Shown: positions 1-10,664 of the stretch, in pieces
Layout: each line of letters opens with the position of its first letter
How positions within the stretch are numbered: position 1 is the first letter of the stretch
Assembly: GCA_907164885.2 (NCBI GenBank)
Contig: OU015495.1
Location: forward strand, 2,404,808-2,468,807
Reading direction: 5' to 3'
Origin: Dolomedes plantarius
Taxonomy: Eukaryota > Arthropoda > Arachnida > Araneae > Dolomedidae
Length of the DNA stretch: 64,000 nt
Translations under genes and position numbers: made by a program
The notes under the pieces: model-generated
What the model was told of the DNA's origin: nothing
Databases searched by the model: none
What the model saw: only the letters and a program-made list of their open reading frames with translations

Positions 1-122
1 GTTTATTTTTCATTTATCACTTGATATATTTCGCTAACATGCGTGGCACTGAAATTGACGTTTATGTATAATGAAGAATGGCAACTGCTACGGCAATTTT
101 ATTTTGCTTTCCATAAAAAAAG

Positions 123-136
123 AAAACAAAAGGAGT
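123..136. repeat. Target-site duplication, 5' copy
   Basis: The 14-bp word aaaacaaaaggagt occurs here and again at 13169-13182, directly outside the LINE. It is the outermost boundary of the nest. Confidence 0.8.
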
Positions 137-387
137 GAGAGAGATAGGCTTAGTGACACGTGGCGGTCGGTCGCGTTTCTTGTTGTTCTATCTTGTTTTT
201 TCGCTGCTTTTTGGTAGGCGTTTTTCGTGTACCGTTTGAGTTTTGTTTCCTGTGTTGCGTTGTGCTTCTTGTGGCTGCTTTTCGTGTGGTTTTATGATTT
301 TTTCCTCGGTTTTGTTTGTCGCGTTGGTTCTGCTGCTGCCGGTGACGGAGTATGCGGTAAGTGGTTTCTGAATTTTGCTTTTCTGGT

Positions 388-1650
388 ATGGAGGAGTCGC
401 CGGCTGACGACAACTTCTTCTGGTCTGCTAAGCTCCAGCCGCATGAATTTTTGAATGAAGCTTTGGGTCAAGGTGTAGGAACTTTAACAATTTTTCTTGA
501 AAGTCCTGCAGGGGCTATCCCTATTTCACACCCAAAAAAAAACTGAAGGATGAGCTGGTCAGTCGCGTCGGTCCCAAGATAAGTTTAAGTTTTTTAAAGG
601 CCACACGTAACGGAAAAAATCGTTTGTGTCACGGAAGATAACAATACTGCCATCCAATTGTTAAAAATTTATGAAATATTGTCGGTACCTATCGTGCCCA
701 GATTAAATCCGGATACACTTACGTCAAAGTTTTTACTTTATGATATCCCGCTAAATGTCACCTGCAATGAAGTTGCGGAAGAACTGTTAGAGAATAGCAT
801 TCCGGTTTTTGAAGTCCGTCGTTTTCAGAAGCTGACGGGAGGTAATCGTGTTCCGCTTAAAACCATGCTGGTAACAAAAATTGGGCAACAACTCCCTGAC
901 AAGATTCACTTGTGGTTCGAAGAAATACGCATACGGCCTTTTATCGATAGACCCCGGCAGTGTAACAATTGTTTCCAATTCTCACATTCGACTAGGGCAT
1001 GTAAAAACGCTGTGGTATGCTATAAGTGTGGAGAAGAACATGCTACTCAATCGTGCCAGGCTGATAAAGTGAAATGTAGCAACTGTGGCGAGGGCCATGA
1101 AGCAATCAGCAAAAGTTGCAGCGCATATATCCGAGAAGCGGAAATAAATAAATTCAAATGCCTTAACCATTTAACGATCACAGAAGCTCGGCGTCGTTAT
1201 GCACAGAATAATAACAATAGGAAGGCACCTTCCTATGCGGGGGTTGCGTCTCCCAGCTATAGGGAGGAAAAGATTAATCTACAGGAGGTAACCACGAACT
1301 TTGAAAAGATCATGGAAAGATTCGAGGCTAAGTTTGAGGAAACCCTCCAGAATTTTTTAAGTACTCAAGTCGAAACTTTCAACAGAGTCATCGAAATAAT
1401 GACATCATCCTTTACGAACATGTTACAAAAATTTCTCCCCCCGACGCTGTCGGGTGCTCCGCAAACTAGAGAGAAATTAAAGAAAAAACAGAGACTGTCA
1501 CAAGCTAATTCGCCATCGCCCCTGTCCTCTACTGCTGGGGACTTCGGTTCGATGGATTTCTCCGGGACCACCGATCTTGATAATCCCGGTCCTCCGCCTG
1601 GGCCGCCCCTGTTTTTTGAGGGGGCCTTTCCTGACTCCCCTCCCCTCTAG
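388..1650 (+). pseudogene. LINE ORF1, Gag-like nucleic-acid chaperone (broken)
   Basis: ORF1 of the LINE would coat its RNA in the cytoplasmic particle. The likely start is the ATG at 388 (MEESPADDNFFW). The reading frame changes twice: the first frame stops near 543, a middle stretch runs to about 636, and the third frame is open from about 601 to 1650. The last frame holds three clustered zinc knuckles between about 958 and 1125 (CNNCFQFSHSTRAC, CYKCGEEHATQSC, CSNCGEGHEAISKSC). A serine- and proline-rich tail follows and ends in a run of GPPPGPP type. The zinc-knuckle triplet is typical of I and Jockey-type ORF1 proteins. ORF2 lies just downstream and is cut by the Harbinger insertion. Confidence 0.7.
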
Positions 1651-2551
1651 GGGGGTGGGCTGTCTGGCGGCCTTCTTTTGGTTTGTCCGTGTTCTCTTGT
1701 GTTTGGTCTGGCTTCTTTTTCTGTTGTGTCGTGGTGTTCGGGCCAGGGCCGCTTGGCTCCGGTGTCCGGTTTTTGTTTCTGTTCCTGTTTTGCTTACTCA
1801 AGAAACCTTCCTTATGCCCGTATCACACTAAAGATTTAGCACAAGCTTTTAGCGCAACTGTTTCACTAAACCTTTTCTACCTGCAACTGTTGCACTAAAA
1901 TACTGTGTGATAGAGTGTTTTTCTATCAATCTTTAACTGCAACTTTTCCCATTCTATATGGGAAAAGTTTCATGAAAAGCTTGTGTTGCACATAATTGTC
2001 CAATAGCAGGGCAGGTTTTTGGCTCACGTGACTCGTGATCGAGCAAGGAAGATCACGTGATCGAGCAAGGAATAAAATATGGCCGCCAACATGGATCCGT
2101 GGACTAAAGAAGAAATTTTAAATTATTTCATCGACGAAGTTACAATTCGTGAAATCTGTGGAACCACAGTCATGACTATTACAAGAACAGGACGTTAAAG
2201 CGGTTGACTTTTAAAGAGATAGGGGAGATAATGAGTGAGAAATGGCCTCATTACCAATCTTCTTTTACTAGCGGTAAGTAAGATTGTGCATGTCTTTTAT
2301 ACATTTCTTATCCGTAACAACTTAATAATTATTTATAGTATTGCCACGTTTGATATAATTTCAAAATAATTCTATTTAATTGTGGATCTTTCGAAACTTT
2401 CCGGATCATTGATATGGATTCATATCAATTGTCATTTTTATCGCCAAACTTCGCCAATGTTTGTCAACAGAAATAATCTTCGTGCGTAGGATATTGCACT
2501 GAAACAAGTTAACCCTTTTTGGCTCATTCCCAATACACGGTGCCGCGGCTT

Positions 2552-2773
2552 GGCGATATTTTTTTTAGATTTTTTTAGATTTTTGCCAATTTGGCGATGA
2601 AATGCCAAATGTGGTTTGTGTTTGTTTTATGCTTTTAAGGTAACCATTTATTGCTCCCGATTTGAATACGATGGCGATATTTTTTGGCGATGTTTTTTAG
2701 ATTTTTGCCAAATTTTTAGATTTTTGACGATAAAATGCCAAATGTGGTTTCTGTTTGTTAAATGCTTTTAAGC
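2552..2773 (+). repeat. Two diverged direct repeats in the left arm of Merlin
   Basis: A stretch starting tggcgatatttttt and passing atgccaaatgtggttt to atgcttttaag occurs at 2552-2639 and again, with insertions, at 2671-2773. It probably is a duplicated subterminal segment of the transposon. Confidence 0.55.
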
Positions 2774-2961
2774 CCGTTTAAGTTTGCTGTATATATCACT
2801 TCCTCTTTGAATAATTAATGGCCAATCAGGGCCTGTGTTTTACCGGTAGACCAGTTTAATCTGGATTTTTAAACCGCGCCTGTTTCAAAGAAATTAATCC
2901 GTCGAAAATCCTTTTTGGGATTTGCAGTTCTACCGCTCGGACGTACATTTCTTTGCTAGGT

Positions 2962-3954
2962 ATGGCTTCTTTTGTGAATGAGAGAGTGAATTTGGATTTC
3001 TTTAGGGATATTCAAAAAGCGGGTAAGAGAACTGTAATTGAATATTGTATGTATATTGGGTTAATCGCTAATGTTTATTATTGTCCAAATTGTAATTTAC
3101 CAATGAATTTAACTGAAAGAAAAGATGTTAATGATGGGTTTTCTTGGGTTTGTCGTGTTCGGGGTGGTGGGGAGGAACATCACGTTAAAAGATCGATTAG
3201 ATGTGGTTCCTGGTTCGAAGAAAGTAAATTGGATTTAATTACGGTTTTAAAATTAACTTATTTATGGGTAAAAAAAACGCCGTGTTCTTGGATTACAGAC
3301 GAATTGGGGGTATCCAAAAACACCGTTACCGATTGGATGAATTTTTGTAGGGGGGTTTGTGTTGACAGTGTAGTGCGTGAAAGTGTAATAATTGGTGGGC
3401 CAGGAATCATCGTCGAAATTGATGAAAGTAAATTTGCGAAACGAAAATATAATAGGGGAAAACGCGTTAATGGGGAATGGGTTTTTGGGGTTGTTGAGAG
3501 AGGGACAAATAAGTGTTTTGTTGAAGTGGTTGAAAACAGGGGAAAGGTTGTGTTGCTTGAAGTTTTACGAAAGTATGTGCGTCCGGGAACTACTGTCATC
3601 TCTGATTGCTGGAAGGCGTACGATTGCCTTCAGGATGAGGGCTTCGTGCATCTGAAGGTAAATCATAGTATGACATTTAAGGACCCGGACACAGGAGCTC
3701 ATACCAATACGGTCGAGGGGATGTGGAACTGCATCAAGCGTTCGTTACGTGGCGTTCGGAAAGTTAAGGATCAGTTTGATTCTTATCTTTCCGAATTCAT
3801 GTGGCGTCGCTTGCATCAGGACGATGTCCCAAAAATGTACGCTTCCTTCATTGACTCAGTGAAGGAAGTTTATAGGCCAGCTGAAAAAGATCAGGCCAAA
3901 ATTAAAACCGAAGCAGCAAAACGGAAACGATTGGATGAATCCGAAAGTGAATAA
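2962..3954 (+). CDS. Merlin transposase (IS1016/IS1595-like DDE), apparently intact
   Basis: The enzyme would cut and rejoin the Merlin ends. The 330-codon ORF from the ATG at 2962 (MASFVNERVNL) has no break. It starts with a zinc-ribbon-like YCPNCNLPM and a matching Cys pair (WVCR, IRCGSWF), then a helix-turn-helix (WITDELGVSKNTVTDWMN). The catalytic core shows IVEIDESKFAKRKYNRGK with the first Asp, TTVISDCWKAYDCL with the second, and HTNTVEGMWNCIKRSLRG with the third acidic residue. The C-terminus is basic and ends KRKRLDESESE, which could act as a nuclear signal. An upstream TTG at 2953 keeps the frame open but is not a likely start. Base use is more AT-rich in the first half than in the second. 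It is one of the few transposase genes here with no visible damage. Confidence 0.85.
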   Translation: MASFVNERVNLDFFRDIQKAGKRTVIEYCMYIGLIANVYYCPNCNLPMNLTERKDVNDGFSWVCRVRGGGEEHHVKRSIRCGSWFEESKLDLITVLKLTYLWVKKTPCSWITDELGVSKNTVTDWMNFCRGVCVDSVVRESVIIGGPGIIVEIDESKFAKRKYNRGKRVNGEWVFGVVERGTNKCFVEVVENRGKVVLLEVLRKYVRPGTTVISDCWKAYDCLQDEGFVHLKVNHSMTFKDPDTGAHTNTVEGMWNCIKRSLRGVRKVKDQFDSYLSEFMWRRLHQDDVPKMYASFIDSVKEVYRPAEKDQAKIKTEAAKRKRLDESESE

Positions 3955-4063
3955 CCAGTAAGTGGTTTTTTTTTAATTTTAACATGAAATAATATAAATG
4001 ACAACATACAGAACTTTAATTTTTTAATTGCTGATATATTTAACCAAGATGTATTTTACATTT

Positions 4064-4544
4064 ATTTAAATGAATTATTTGCAATATACTGACTTTTTTA
4101 GCGGGGGTTGGGGGGGGGGCGGCAGCCCCCCCAAACATAACAAATTTCTCATTATTTTTGGTATTTGTGTATTTTTGTGCTTTTTCTGTGGTTGTATAGT
4201 TTAAAAAATGCGTAATTTTGGGGCTTTTCGGACTATCCCGTTCCAAAAACACGCGTTCTTCTTGGGCGACAAAAATTTAAAAAAATAAAATCGACTATTT
4301 AAATGAATTATTTGCAATATACTGACTTTTTTTAGCGGGGGGTTGGGGGGGGGGGCGGCAGCCCCCCACACATAATAAATTTCTCATTATTTATCAGCTT
4401 TCATTTTTTGTATTTGTGTGTTTTTGTGCTTTATTGTGGTCGTACAGTTTAAAAAATGCATATTTTTGGGACTTTTCGGACTTTCCCGTTCCAAAAATAC
4501 GCGTTCGGCTTGGGCGACAAAAAATTTTAAAAATAAAATCGACT
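4064..4544 (+). repeat. Two tandem copies of a 233-bp segment with G/C tracts
   Basis: Both copies start atttaaatgaattatttgc (4064 and 4297) and end aaaataaaatcgact. Each contains a run of ten or so G followed by ggcggcagcccccc, able to form a hairpin or quadruplex, and a ttcggactntcccgttcc stretch. It lies 3' of the Merlin transposase. Confidence 0.75.
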
Positions 4545-4617
4545 GCCCTTATTTAACTTCATTTTTTCATTTTCTGTATAACTTTTCAATGAAAGTTCTG
4601 CATGTTGTCATTTATAT

Positions 4618-4716
4618 TATTTCACTGCATTGGAACCGCCATCTTGGTTCCGTCTCCCATCGCCAAATTGGCGACGGGAGACGGAACCAAGATGGCGGTT
4701 CCAATGCAGTGAAATA
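4618..4716. repeat. Palindrome with 47-bp arms near the Merlin right end
   Basis: The arms 4618-4664 and 4670-4716 are inverted copies with one mismatch and a 5-base spacer (aaatt). The core reads tcgccaaattggcga. It lies just inside the right terminal repeat, where it could influence end recognition or folding of single strands. Confidence 0.85.
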
Positions 4717-4745
4717 CAAGGGGCACCGTGTATTGGGAATTAACC

Positions 4746-5490
4746 CAATTTTTTTTTCTGTATTCGGAAAACAATCAATCAGAATTTTTAATCATGTAGT
4801 AATAACTTCTTATTTAACAAAGTTAATTGTATTGAAAGCCATTAATAGTCTACCCTGCTTTACCATTATTGTTCAATAATGCAAGAGATATTTTTAATGC
4901 TAAGATTTTAAGTATTGTGGTTGCATTGATTTACTGTACTGACACTAGTATTTATCGTAAGCTAAATTTACGAACTTATGGATTACTTATGATAGTAAAC
5001 ATTCAGTTTACATGCAACCGAATAACAACAATAATAACACTTACATTTTTGTTTAAATTTTTGAACAAAAATAAATAAATTTCATTTTGTGTTTAAAGTT
5101 TTGTTAAAGAAATAAAACATTCTTAAAATTTGAGAGTTTTATAATTTGTGTTTTGAAAGAGAAAAATGTTTAACTTAAAATTTTGTTACGAGTGCTTAAA
5201 AAAAAGAAAAAAAATTATTTTATTTATAATTATATATATAAAATTAAGTACTATTTTATATTAGAATAATGTTTTATATTAGTTTTTATATAATGTGTAA
5301 TATGTATTGGTGTTTAAGTTGTATTAAATCTGTAAATATTTATCATCAGCAATAAGCTGACTATTTTGAAAATATTGGATATATATCAAAATATCGGATA
5401 TTTTCGATATTTTGGAACCCTGATCACAGCTCTCATTTTTTAATTTATTATTACATTTCAATATTTCATTTTAATGTCTATTTTTTACAG
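4746..5490. other. Harbinger intron remnant, no gene
   Basis: AT-rich sequence between the Merlin right end and the last MADF/BESS exon. A gatatttt/aaaatatc palindromic patch occurs near 5370-5410. I see no coding signal; the open frames here are short and of low complexity. Confidence 0.5.
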
Positions 5491-5843
5491 GATACAGAAA
5501 GTGAATTTGGGGAATTTTCCCAAGAATCGGTTACTGCAGTCAATGAAAATGCAGTAATGAATAGCCCCCAGACCAATAAAAGGAAAGTGATGGAAACTTC
5601 ATTAATTCCCCCTAAAAAAAAAGGGAAAGTGTGGATAAGCAAATATCCAGCACGTTGGAGCAAGACAAGAAATTAATGGCATCTATAAATGAGGATAAAA
5701 ACAATGTCGATGATGCCTTTTTTAATTATCTGAGATGTGCATTTAAAAGTTTAAAAGATGTAAACTTAAAAGAAAAGGCAAGAGTTGAAATCCAAGGTGT
5801 TATCAATAAATATTGCATGGCAGACTTGAATAATAATAAATAA

Positions 5844-6514
5844 TTTTTTAAATAAATTTTTTACTTCATGTTTCATTTTATTGATTTCATTGACCATAAT
5901 TTAATTTTACAAATAGCTGGTATGTTGCATATAACTGGTATTTATAGGTATTTTGGCATTTGAAAAATATATAGCAGTAGTATACAGCTCAGATTCAAAA
6001 AATTATAATAATTGAGAAAAAGTAATAAGAAAGAAATTATTTTCCATTTATTTATTTATGATACTATTCCAAAATTTATTGATATATCTGAGAGTTAACC
6101 TTTTCGTAGATGTCCATTTTTTTTAATATTGTGTTAGTATTTTATGTAATGTAATTATTCTAATATTTTGAATATGAGCTGTACTAAAATCTGAATGTAA
6201 TTTATCTGAATTTTTTTTATTTCACACTTTTTTGTGCTAAGAATGTTGCTAGAAACTAATCTTTCCATTTGTACCACAAAAGATCAGAATCATATGGGTA
6301 ACCCAATTTATATGGGTACAGAAAAAAGAAATCAAATTATTTTGGTACTTGGCAAAGTTATGTTCTAACATAAAATAATAATGGTCGTTCTAACCCCTCT
6401 TTTGAGACTAAGTTTTCGTATGCTGTTTTCATAATTGAAACCAGTGAAGTTATTATTTACAAGTTATACAGAACAAAAAAATTTTCAATCTTAACTTTGA
6501 ACAAGGTACATTTA
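5844..6514. other. Space between the two convergent Harbinger genes
   Basis: AT-rich sequence where the catalytic exons of the minus-strand transposase would be expected. None of the DDE motifs is visible, so this part is probably deleted or decayed. Confidence 0.5.
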
Positions 6515-9008
6515 TTAAAAATTAAATTCAATGTAAATTGCACATTTGCTCTTGCCATGGAACAGGTTCCACATTCTATTGAAGTCAGCAGCTAATGCTT
6601 TCCATTCAGTTTCATTACTGGGGCAATTTAGATAATCATCTTTTAAAACTGTAAAAATCGCTTTGCATACTAGTGGCAAGATTCCAGAAATGGTGTTTTG
6701 AGCAATGCGAAAGTGAAAACTTAATGATTGCTGCGTTTCACCTGAAAAATAAAGATAAATACTGTCAGTAAAGAATCAGACACAGGTAATGCTTAAAAGA
6801 AAAACATTTTAGCAATTCTTTTTTAATGATCCATAGGTGTATTTTTTCATCTAAAGATCTGTCTCAGTAATTTTGTTCAAAACAGAATAGTACAGAAAAC
6901 ATAAACAATAAAACATCAGTTTCTAATGTGCCTAACATGCCAAATCTAACATCTAATTACAGTAGGCTCTCTGTAATCGACACAGCTTGGGACCAATGCT
7001 AGTGTGGATTATAGGTCATTCTATTGTTTATGTTTTGAAAATTGTAAGTAAAACCAATCAACAGTTTTTTTACAATTAATGACAAATTAAAATAACAGAA
7101 ATATTATAATAAATATTGTACAATGATTTTATTTGAATTTATTTAAATATACAATTAATAATTTTTAAAAAAATGTCACAATATATATTTTTACATGCTA
7201 TCTATTGAATTGTCAATGATTGGCATTGAAACAACATCAAATTTCAATGTTTACATCTGTTATGATGTGTGGATTATAGGTGCTTGCGAATTAAAGAGAG
7301 TCTACTATATTATGTTAATTAACTATCAAATATAATATTTTCAATTTTTGCACAGTAAGCACCCACATAATAAAATGTTTATTTTAATGCAAATGCATTT
7401 GTCAATTTCATGATTATAGATTTTGTGTGACCAACTTGGTCACTTCTGGGGTAATTATCGATCAGCAACAAATTTGATTAAAATAGATTGCCATAATATA
7501 TTTTATATAAATCAAAGTATTAAAACCGAAATACACTAGAACAGGGGTTCTCAACCTTTCAGGTTCTGCGCCCCCCTTTGAACAGTGATGTGAGGTCACG
7601 CCTCCCCCTCCCCCACCACCACCACTACCACCATATGTGGTCAATGCATGTAGTACAATCGGAATTTGAAACTGAAGCCGGTTATTAAATGAAAATATAG
7701 AATAGATAATTTCATACAAAAAATTTAATATTACTACACATATCTTAATTTGGACCATATCATTATTAGAACATATGAAATCAAAGAATTAAATACAGAT
7801 CAAATATATTTGAGGTAATCAAGGATCTAGATGAGGTTGGCATGTAATAAAAGTCACTTTCACAACATTAATGAGAGGGCTCACAATGTTTGTCCTTGAC
7901 AAGTTTTTGAATATTAGGTTGCAACTGTTACAAAGCACACCTCGGGTCACTTTCAACGTCCAGACGTGCGACAGTTATAGTGTTTTTACAATTACGACAA
8001 TTATCGTGTACGACAATTATCGTATTCGTGTTCGTATGTCGAAAATATGTTATGATTAAATTGTGACCGCAAAATTGAGTACAGTAAATTACAGTTAGTT
8101 TTACTTTTTATTTTACTTTTTTAATCACGACTCTCTTGAAATTCTTCTACACCCCCCCAGGGGGGCGCGCCCCCCAGGTTGAGAACCGCTGCACTAGAAT
8201 ATGTAAAAGTACATGTGTATGTTAGTATCGACCATATTTATACTACCTAAAATAATTAATCCTACTTATACTTTATTGTATGCAACTGTGTTTATATTCT
8301 ACAGTCCTGCCCATCATATTCATTAAATCATGATAATGATAATCTTGTACTAGTCTTTAATATCAATATTAAGATTAAAAAAAAGCAATGTTTATAAAAA
8401 GTCTATATCTTTACCTATAGCTAAATATCTGAGAGTGAGTGCCAAACGTTCACCAGGAGGAATACTGTCTCTCATTTGTGTATTTCTTTTTTGTATCAAA
8501 GGTGATACTTTTTCAAGCAAATACTCAAAAGATGCTGTATCCATCCTAATCCACCTTCTATAGCCTTCAGTATCCTAGTATTAAAAAAATAAGATATGTT
8601 TAATTTTTCATAATTTTATTTCATGTATAGAAAATTTCTATGAGCAAGTTATTACAGCAACCTTTTCAAACATTTCACTAAAACCAAACATTTGGGGGAA
8701 AAAGAAATAATCCTCTTTTAGGGGACTTAAAGAAGGGTCAAATATTCTGCATAATAATTCTATAAATATTATTTCTATAATAATTTATTAATTCTAGCAA
8801 AATTTGAAAGAAAATATCTTACCTGAAGTGCCAGTTCCCTCATCAAATTCTCATAACATCCTAGTTTATTTCTTTTTTTTAACCATTCCCTTGTCCAAAT
8901 TTTTCTTTCAGATTTTTTTCTTCTTTCAATTAATGCTGCTGCAAGGCAAATTATTGTAGCACATATCGTTTTTTTAGATGATATGCTCATAAAATTGGAT
9001 GGAGCCAT
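6515..9008 (-). pseudogene. PIF/Harbinger transposase, three 5' exons, catalytic core missing
   Basis: Exon 1 is 9008-8823 (start MAPSNFMSISSKK, with IWTREWLKKRNKLGCYENLM, the usual Harbinger N-terminal signature). Exon 2 is 8574-8415 (RRWIRMDTASFEYLLEKVSP). Exon 3 starts at 6741 (GETQQSLSFHFRIAQNTISG). All four splice sites are canonical and the phases (0, then 1) agree, so the exon model is solid. The family continues into a GAIDG motif with the first catalytic Asp; here the frame runs through FHGKSKCAIY to a stop at 6515-6517 next to AATAAA. No DDE residues follow, so the protein would keep only the DNA-binding helix-turn-helix part. A GC-type donor near 6560 could rescue a longer form, but no downstream catalytic exon is visible. 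Confidence 0.7.
7542..8191. mobile_element. hAT non-autonomous element (650 bp) in a Harbinger intron
   Basis: It starts caggggttctcaacct and ends aggttgagaaccgctg, typical hAT termini, and is flanked by a perfect 8-bp duplication cactagaa (7534-7541, 8192-8199). The left 350 bases and the right end match the longer copy at 13722-14932, so it is an internally deleted derivative. The subterminal region has a proline-codon-like run of C and CCA triplets. It encodes nothing. Confidence 0.9.
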
Positions 9009-9779
9009 GATTTGAATAGGTTATGTCCGACTGAGCAATCGATTCGTAGTACATGCGCTAAGAAATTTGTATGCTATGCCTAAAGCCTAATGGTCGATAA
9101 CAGGATTGGTACGGTAACCCGTCCGCTTCGGTTTGCGAATCCGTTTGTCAAACTCCAGCAACCCTTCACAGACACTCCGCGAGGAGAAAGGCTTGACGAA
9201 AAGCTTAGAGTTTCACCAAACTCTTCAGTGTGATACGGGTTTTACTGCGGCTCTTTCTTTCGCTGTCAATCAGAAAGTCCTTTATCGTAGAGATAGACCT
9301 GGAGGCGGTGGGGGTGGCGTCCTCACCGCGATCCAGCGTAATGTTACTTCCATCGACCTGTCTCTCCCCATTCAACATCCTTTCATCGAGTATGTGGCTG
9401 TTAAATTATGGGTCAACAATACTCCTCTCACCATTGTAAATATCTACAATCCCATATGCAGTTTTGACCTTGGCTTTTTCGTTTCTCTTCTTGATGATAT
9501 TGAACCACCTTTTATTATCATGGGGGAACTAAATTTAAATTTACTAAAACGGGGTAGTCAAGGCCTGGCCCCGGTGAATCAGTTTCTCGACTGGGTTGCT
9601 AGAAATGATCTTTGCATTGTTAACAGGGACATTCCTACCCGTTTCATGGCTAACAATTCACCTTCTGTACTCGATCTTGCTATTATTTCTCCAGACTTAT
9701 TCCCTATTGTAAAATTTTATATCCACCCTGATATTTTTTACTCGGATCATTGTCCAATGTTCTTACAGCTTTATGGCCC

Positions 9780-9810
9780 TTACACTCAGGGTGTAACACC
9801 CTGAGTGTAA
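9780..9810. repeat. 31-nt near-perfect palindrome at an ORF2 break
   Basis: The two halves of this stretch (left half ttacactcagggtgt) are reverse complements around a single base. It contains the TGA that ends the endonuclease frame, so it may be a local inverted duplication that broke ORF2. Confidence 0.75.
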
Positions 9811-10444
9811 CCTTTCCCCGAAGTACTACCTTTCGACTTCGGACCAATTGGACAAGGGCTGGCCGAGATTTAAATAATAGCATGAATTGCCATAACACTC
9901 TTTCCTTCTCGGATCTTATGTCTTCAAGTAAACAGGCTATCTCAGATAATAATCACTCTCAAAGAATTACTGGGACGTCCTACCCACAGTGGTGGAACTC
10001 GAGGTGCTCTTGGATCTTGGGACAGAAAAGGAAGTATCTTAGGCTGGCTAAACGGACTTTTTCGCGTGATTACTGGTTACAGTATAAAAAATTTTCAAGT
10101 CTTTTACGGCGTCATATAAAATGCAGCATTCGTAGCTTTTGGAACAAGCTCTGTAATAGTCAAAACAGTATGCAGACCATCTATCGCATTCTTAAGAAGC
10201 AATCTACCCTACAGGCTTCTGGGGGGGGGACTTTGCTTTATCGGGGTGTTTGTATCAATTGCCCCTATCGTCAAGCTATCCTTTTCAGGCCAGAACCTTT
10301 ACCCTACTTCACACCACCCTCCCCTTCCGTACGCTCTTACCAATGTAATGGAGGATTTTAACAACCCTATTTCTACTCTGGAGCTCCAGCTTGCGATCAA
10401 GGCTACTAGACCCACCACTCCCGGGGAAGACGGTATCTCGGCAA

Positions 10445-10664
10445 AGCTAATCAAGCACATTGATCCTAATAACCTCTGCAAGATTGGTGGCATTTTTAAC
10501 AATCTCCTTGATACGGCCAGTGTCCCGAGTCAGTGGCGCTCTGCCATTATTCTTAGCTAATCAAGCACATTGATCCTAATAACCTCTGCAAGATTGGTGG
10601 CATTTTTAACAATCTCCTTGATACGACCAGTGTCCCGAGTCAGTGGCGCTCTGCCATTATTCTT
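10445..10664 (+). repeat. 110-bp tandem duplication inside the RT domain
   Basis: The segment 10445-10554 is repeated at 10555-10664 with one visible G/A difference. As 110 is not a multiple of three, it shifts the frame. The two copies begin with agctaatcaagcac. It looks like a replication slip or template-jump product that arose after or during insertion. Confidence 0.85.

Larger units (their letters stand above)
2521..4745 (+). mobile_element. Merlin (IS1016-like) DNA transposon nested in the Harbinger
   Basis: Inverted ends share attcccaatacacggtgcc (2525-2543, and its reverse complement near 4722-4740). The match can be extended outward to a GG start with two mismatches. Flanks cccttttt (2513-2520) and caattttt (4746-4753) are a possible 8-bp duplication with two differences; Merlin elements make 8-9-bp duplications. 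It carries one open transposase gene (2962-3954), a pair of 90-120-bp direct repeats at the left (2552-2773), a 233-bp duplication (4064-4544) and a 47-bp-arm hairpin (4618-4716) near the right end. Confidence 0.75.
2079..5843 (+). pseudogene. Harbinger accessory protein with MADF and BESS domains (broken, spliced)
   Basis: In PIF/Harbinger elements this second protein helps bring the transposase to the nucleus and the ends. Exon 1 (2079-2273) begins MAANMDPWTKEEILNYF. After a +1 shift it continues as an MADF-like LWNHSHDYYKNRT stretch and FKEIGEIMSEKWPHY, and ends at a good donor (gcg|gtaagta). The last exon starts at 5491 after a tttttacag acceptor. It codes an acidic segment, a basic PPKKKGK patch and, after a frameshift in an A-run near 5615, a BESS motif (DAFFNYLRCAFKSLKDVNLK). 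The gene stops at 5843. The Merlin insertion lies between the two exons. The exons do not join in a clean frame, so a middle exon is probably lost. Confidence 0.6.
1815..9241. mobile_element. PIF/Harbinger DNA transposon nested in the LINE
   Basis: The ends are inverted: cccgtatcacact at 1817-1829 matches the reverse complement of 9227-9239, and the similarity extends weakly for another 15 bases. Candidate TTA target duplications lie at 1812-1814 and 9242-9244. Inside are the two genes expected of the superfamily, facing each other: a MADF/BESS DNA-binding protein on the plus strand (2079-5843) and a spliced transposase on the minus strand (9008-6515). Both are broken. A Merlin element and a hAT derivative sit in introns. 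The outermost two bases of the ends do not match, so the exact termini could be off by two. Confidence 0.75.

Noticed and set aside
4418..5078. Two hydrophobic frames of 153 and 69 codons right of the Merlin
   Set aside because: They span the palindrome and terminal repeat of the transposon, so they cannot be host genes. Content is AT-driven.
9133..9240. N-terminal part of the LINE endonuclease in the 9133 frame
   Set aside because: These bases lie inside the Harbinger terminal region (its right end is at about 9239-9241), so the first 35 codons of that frame are not LINE sequence.
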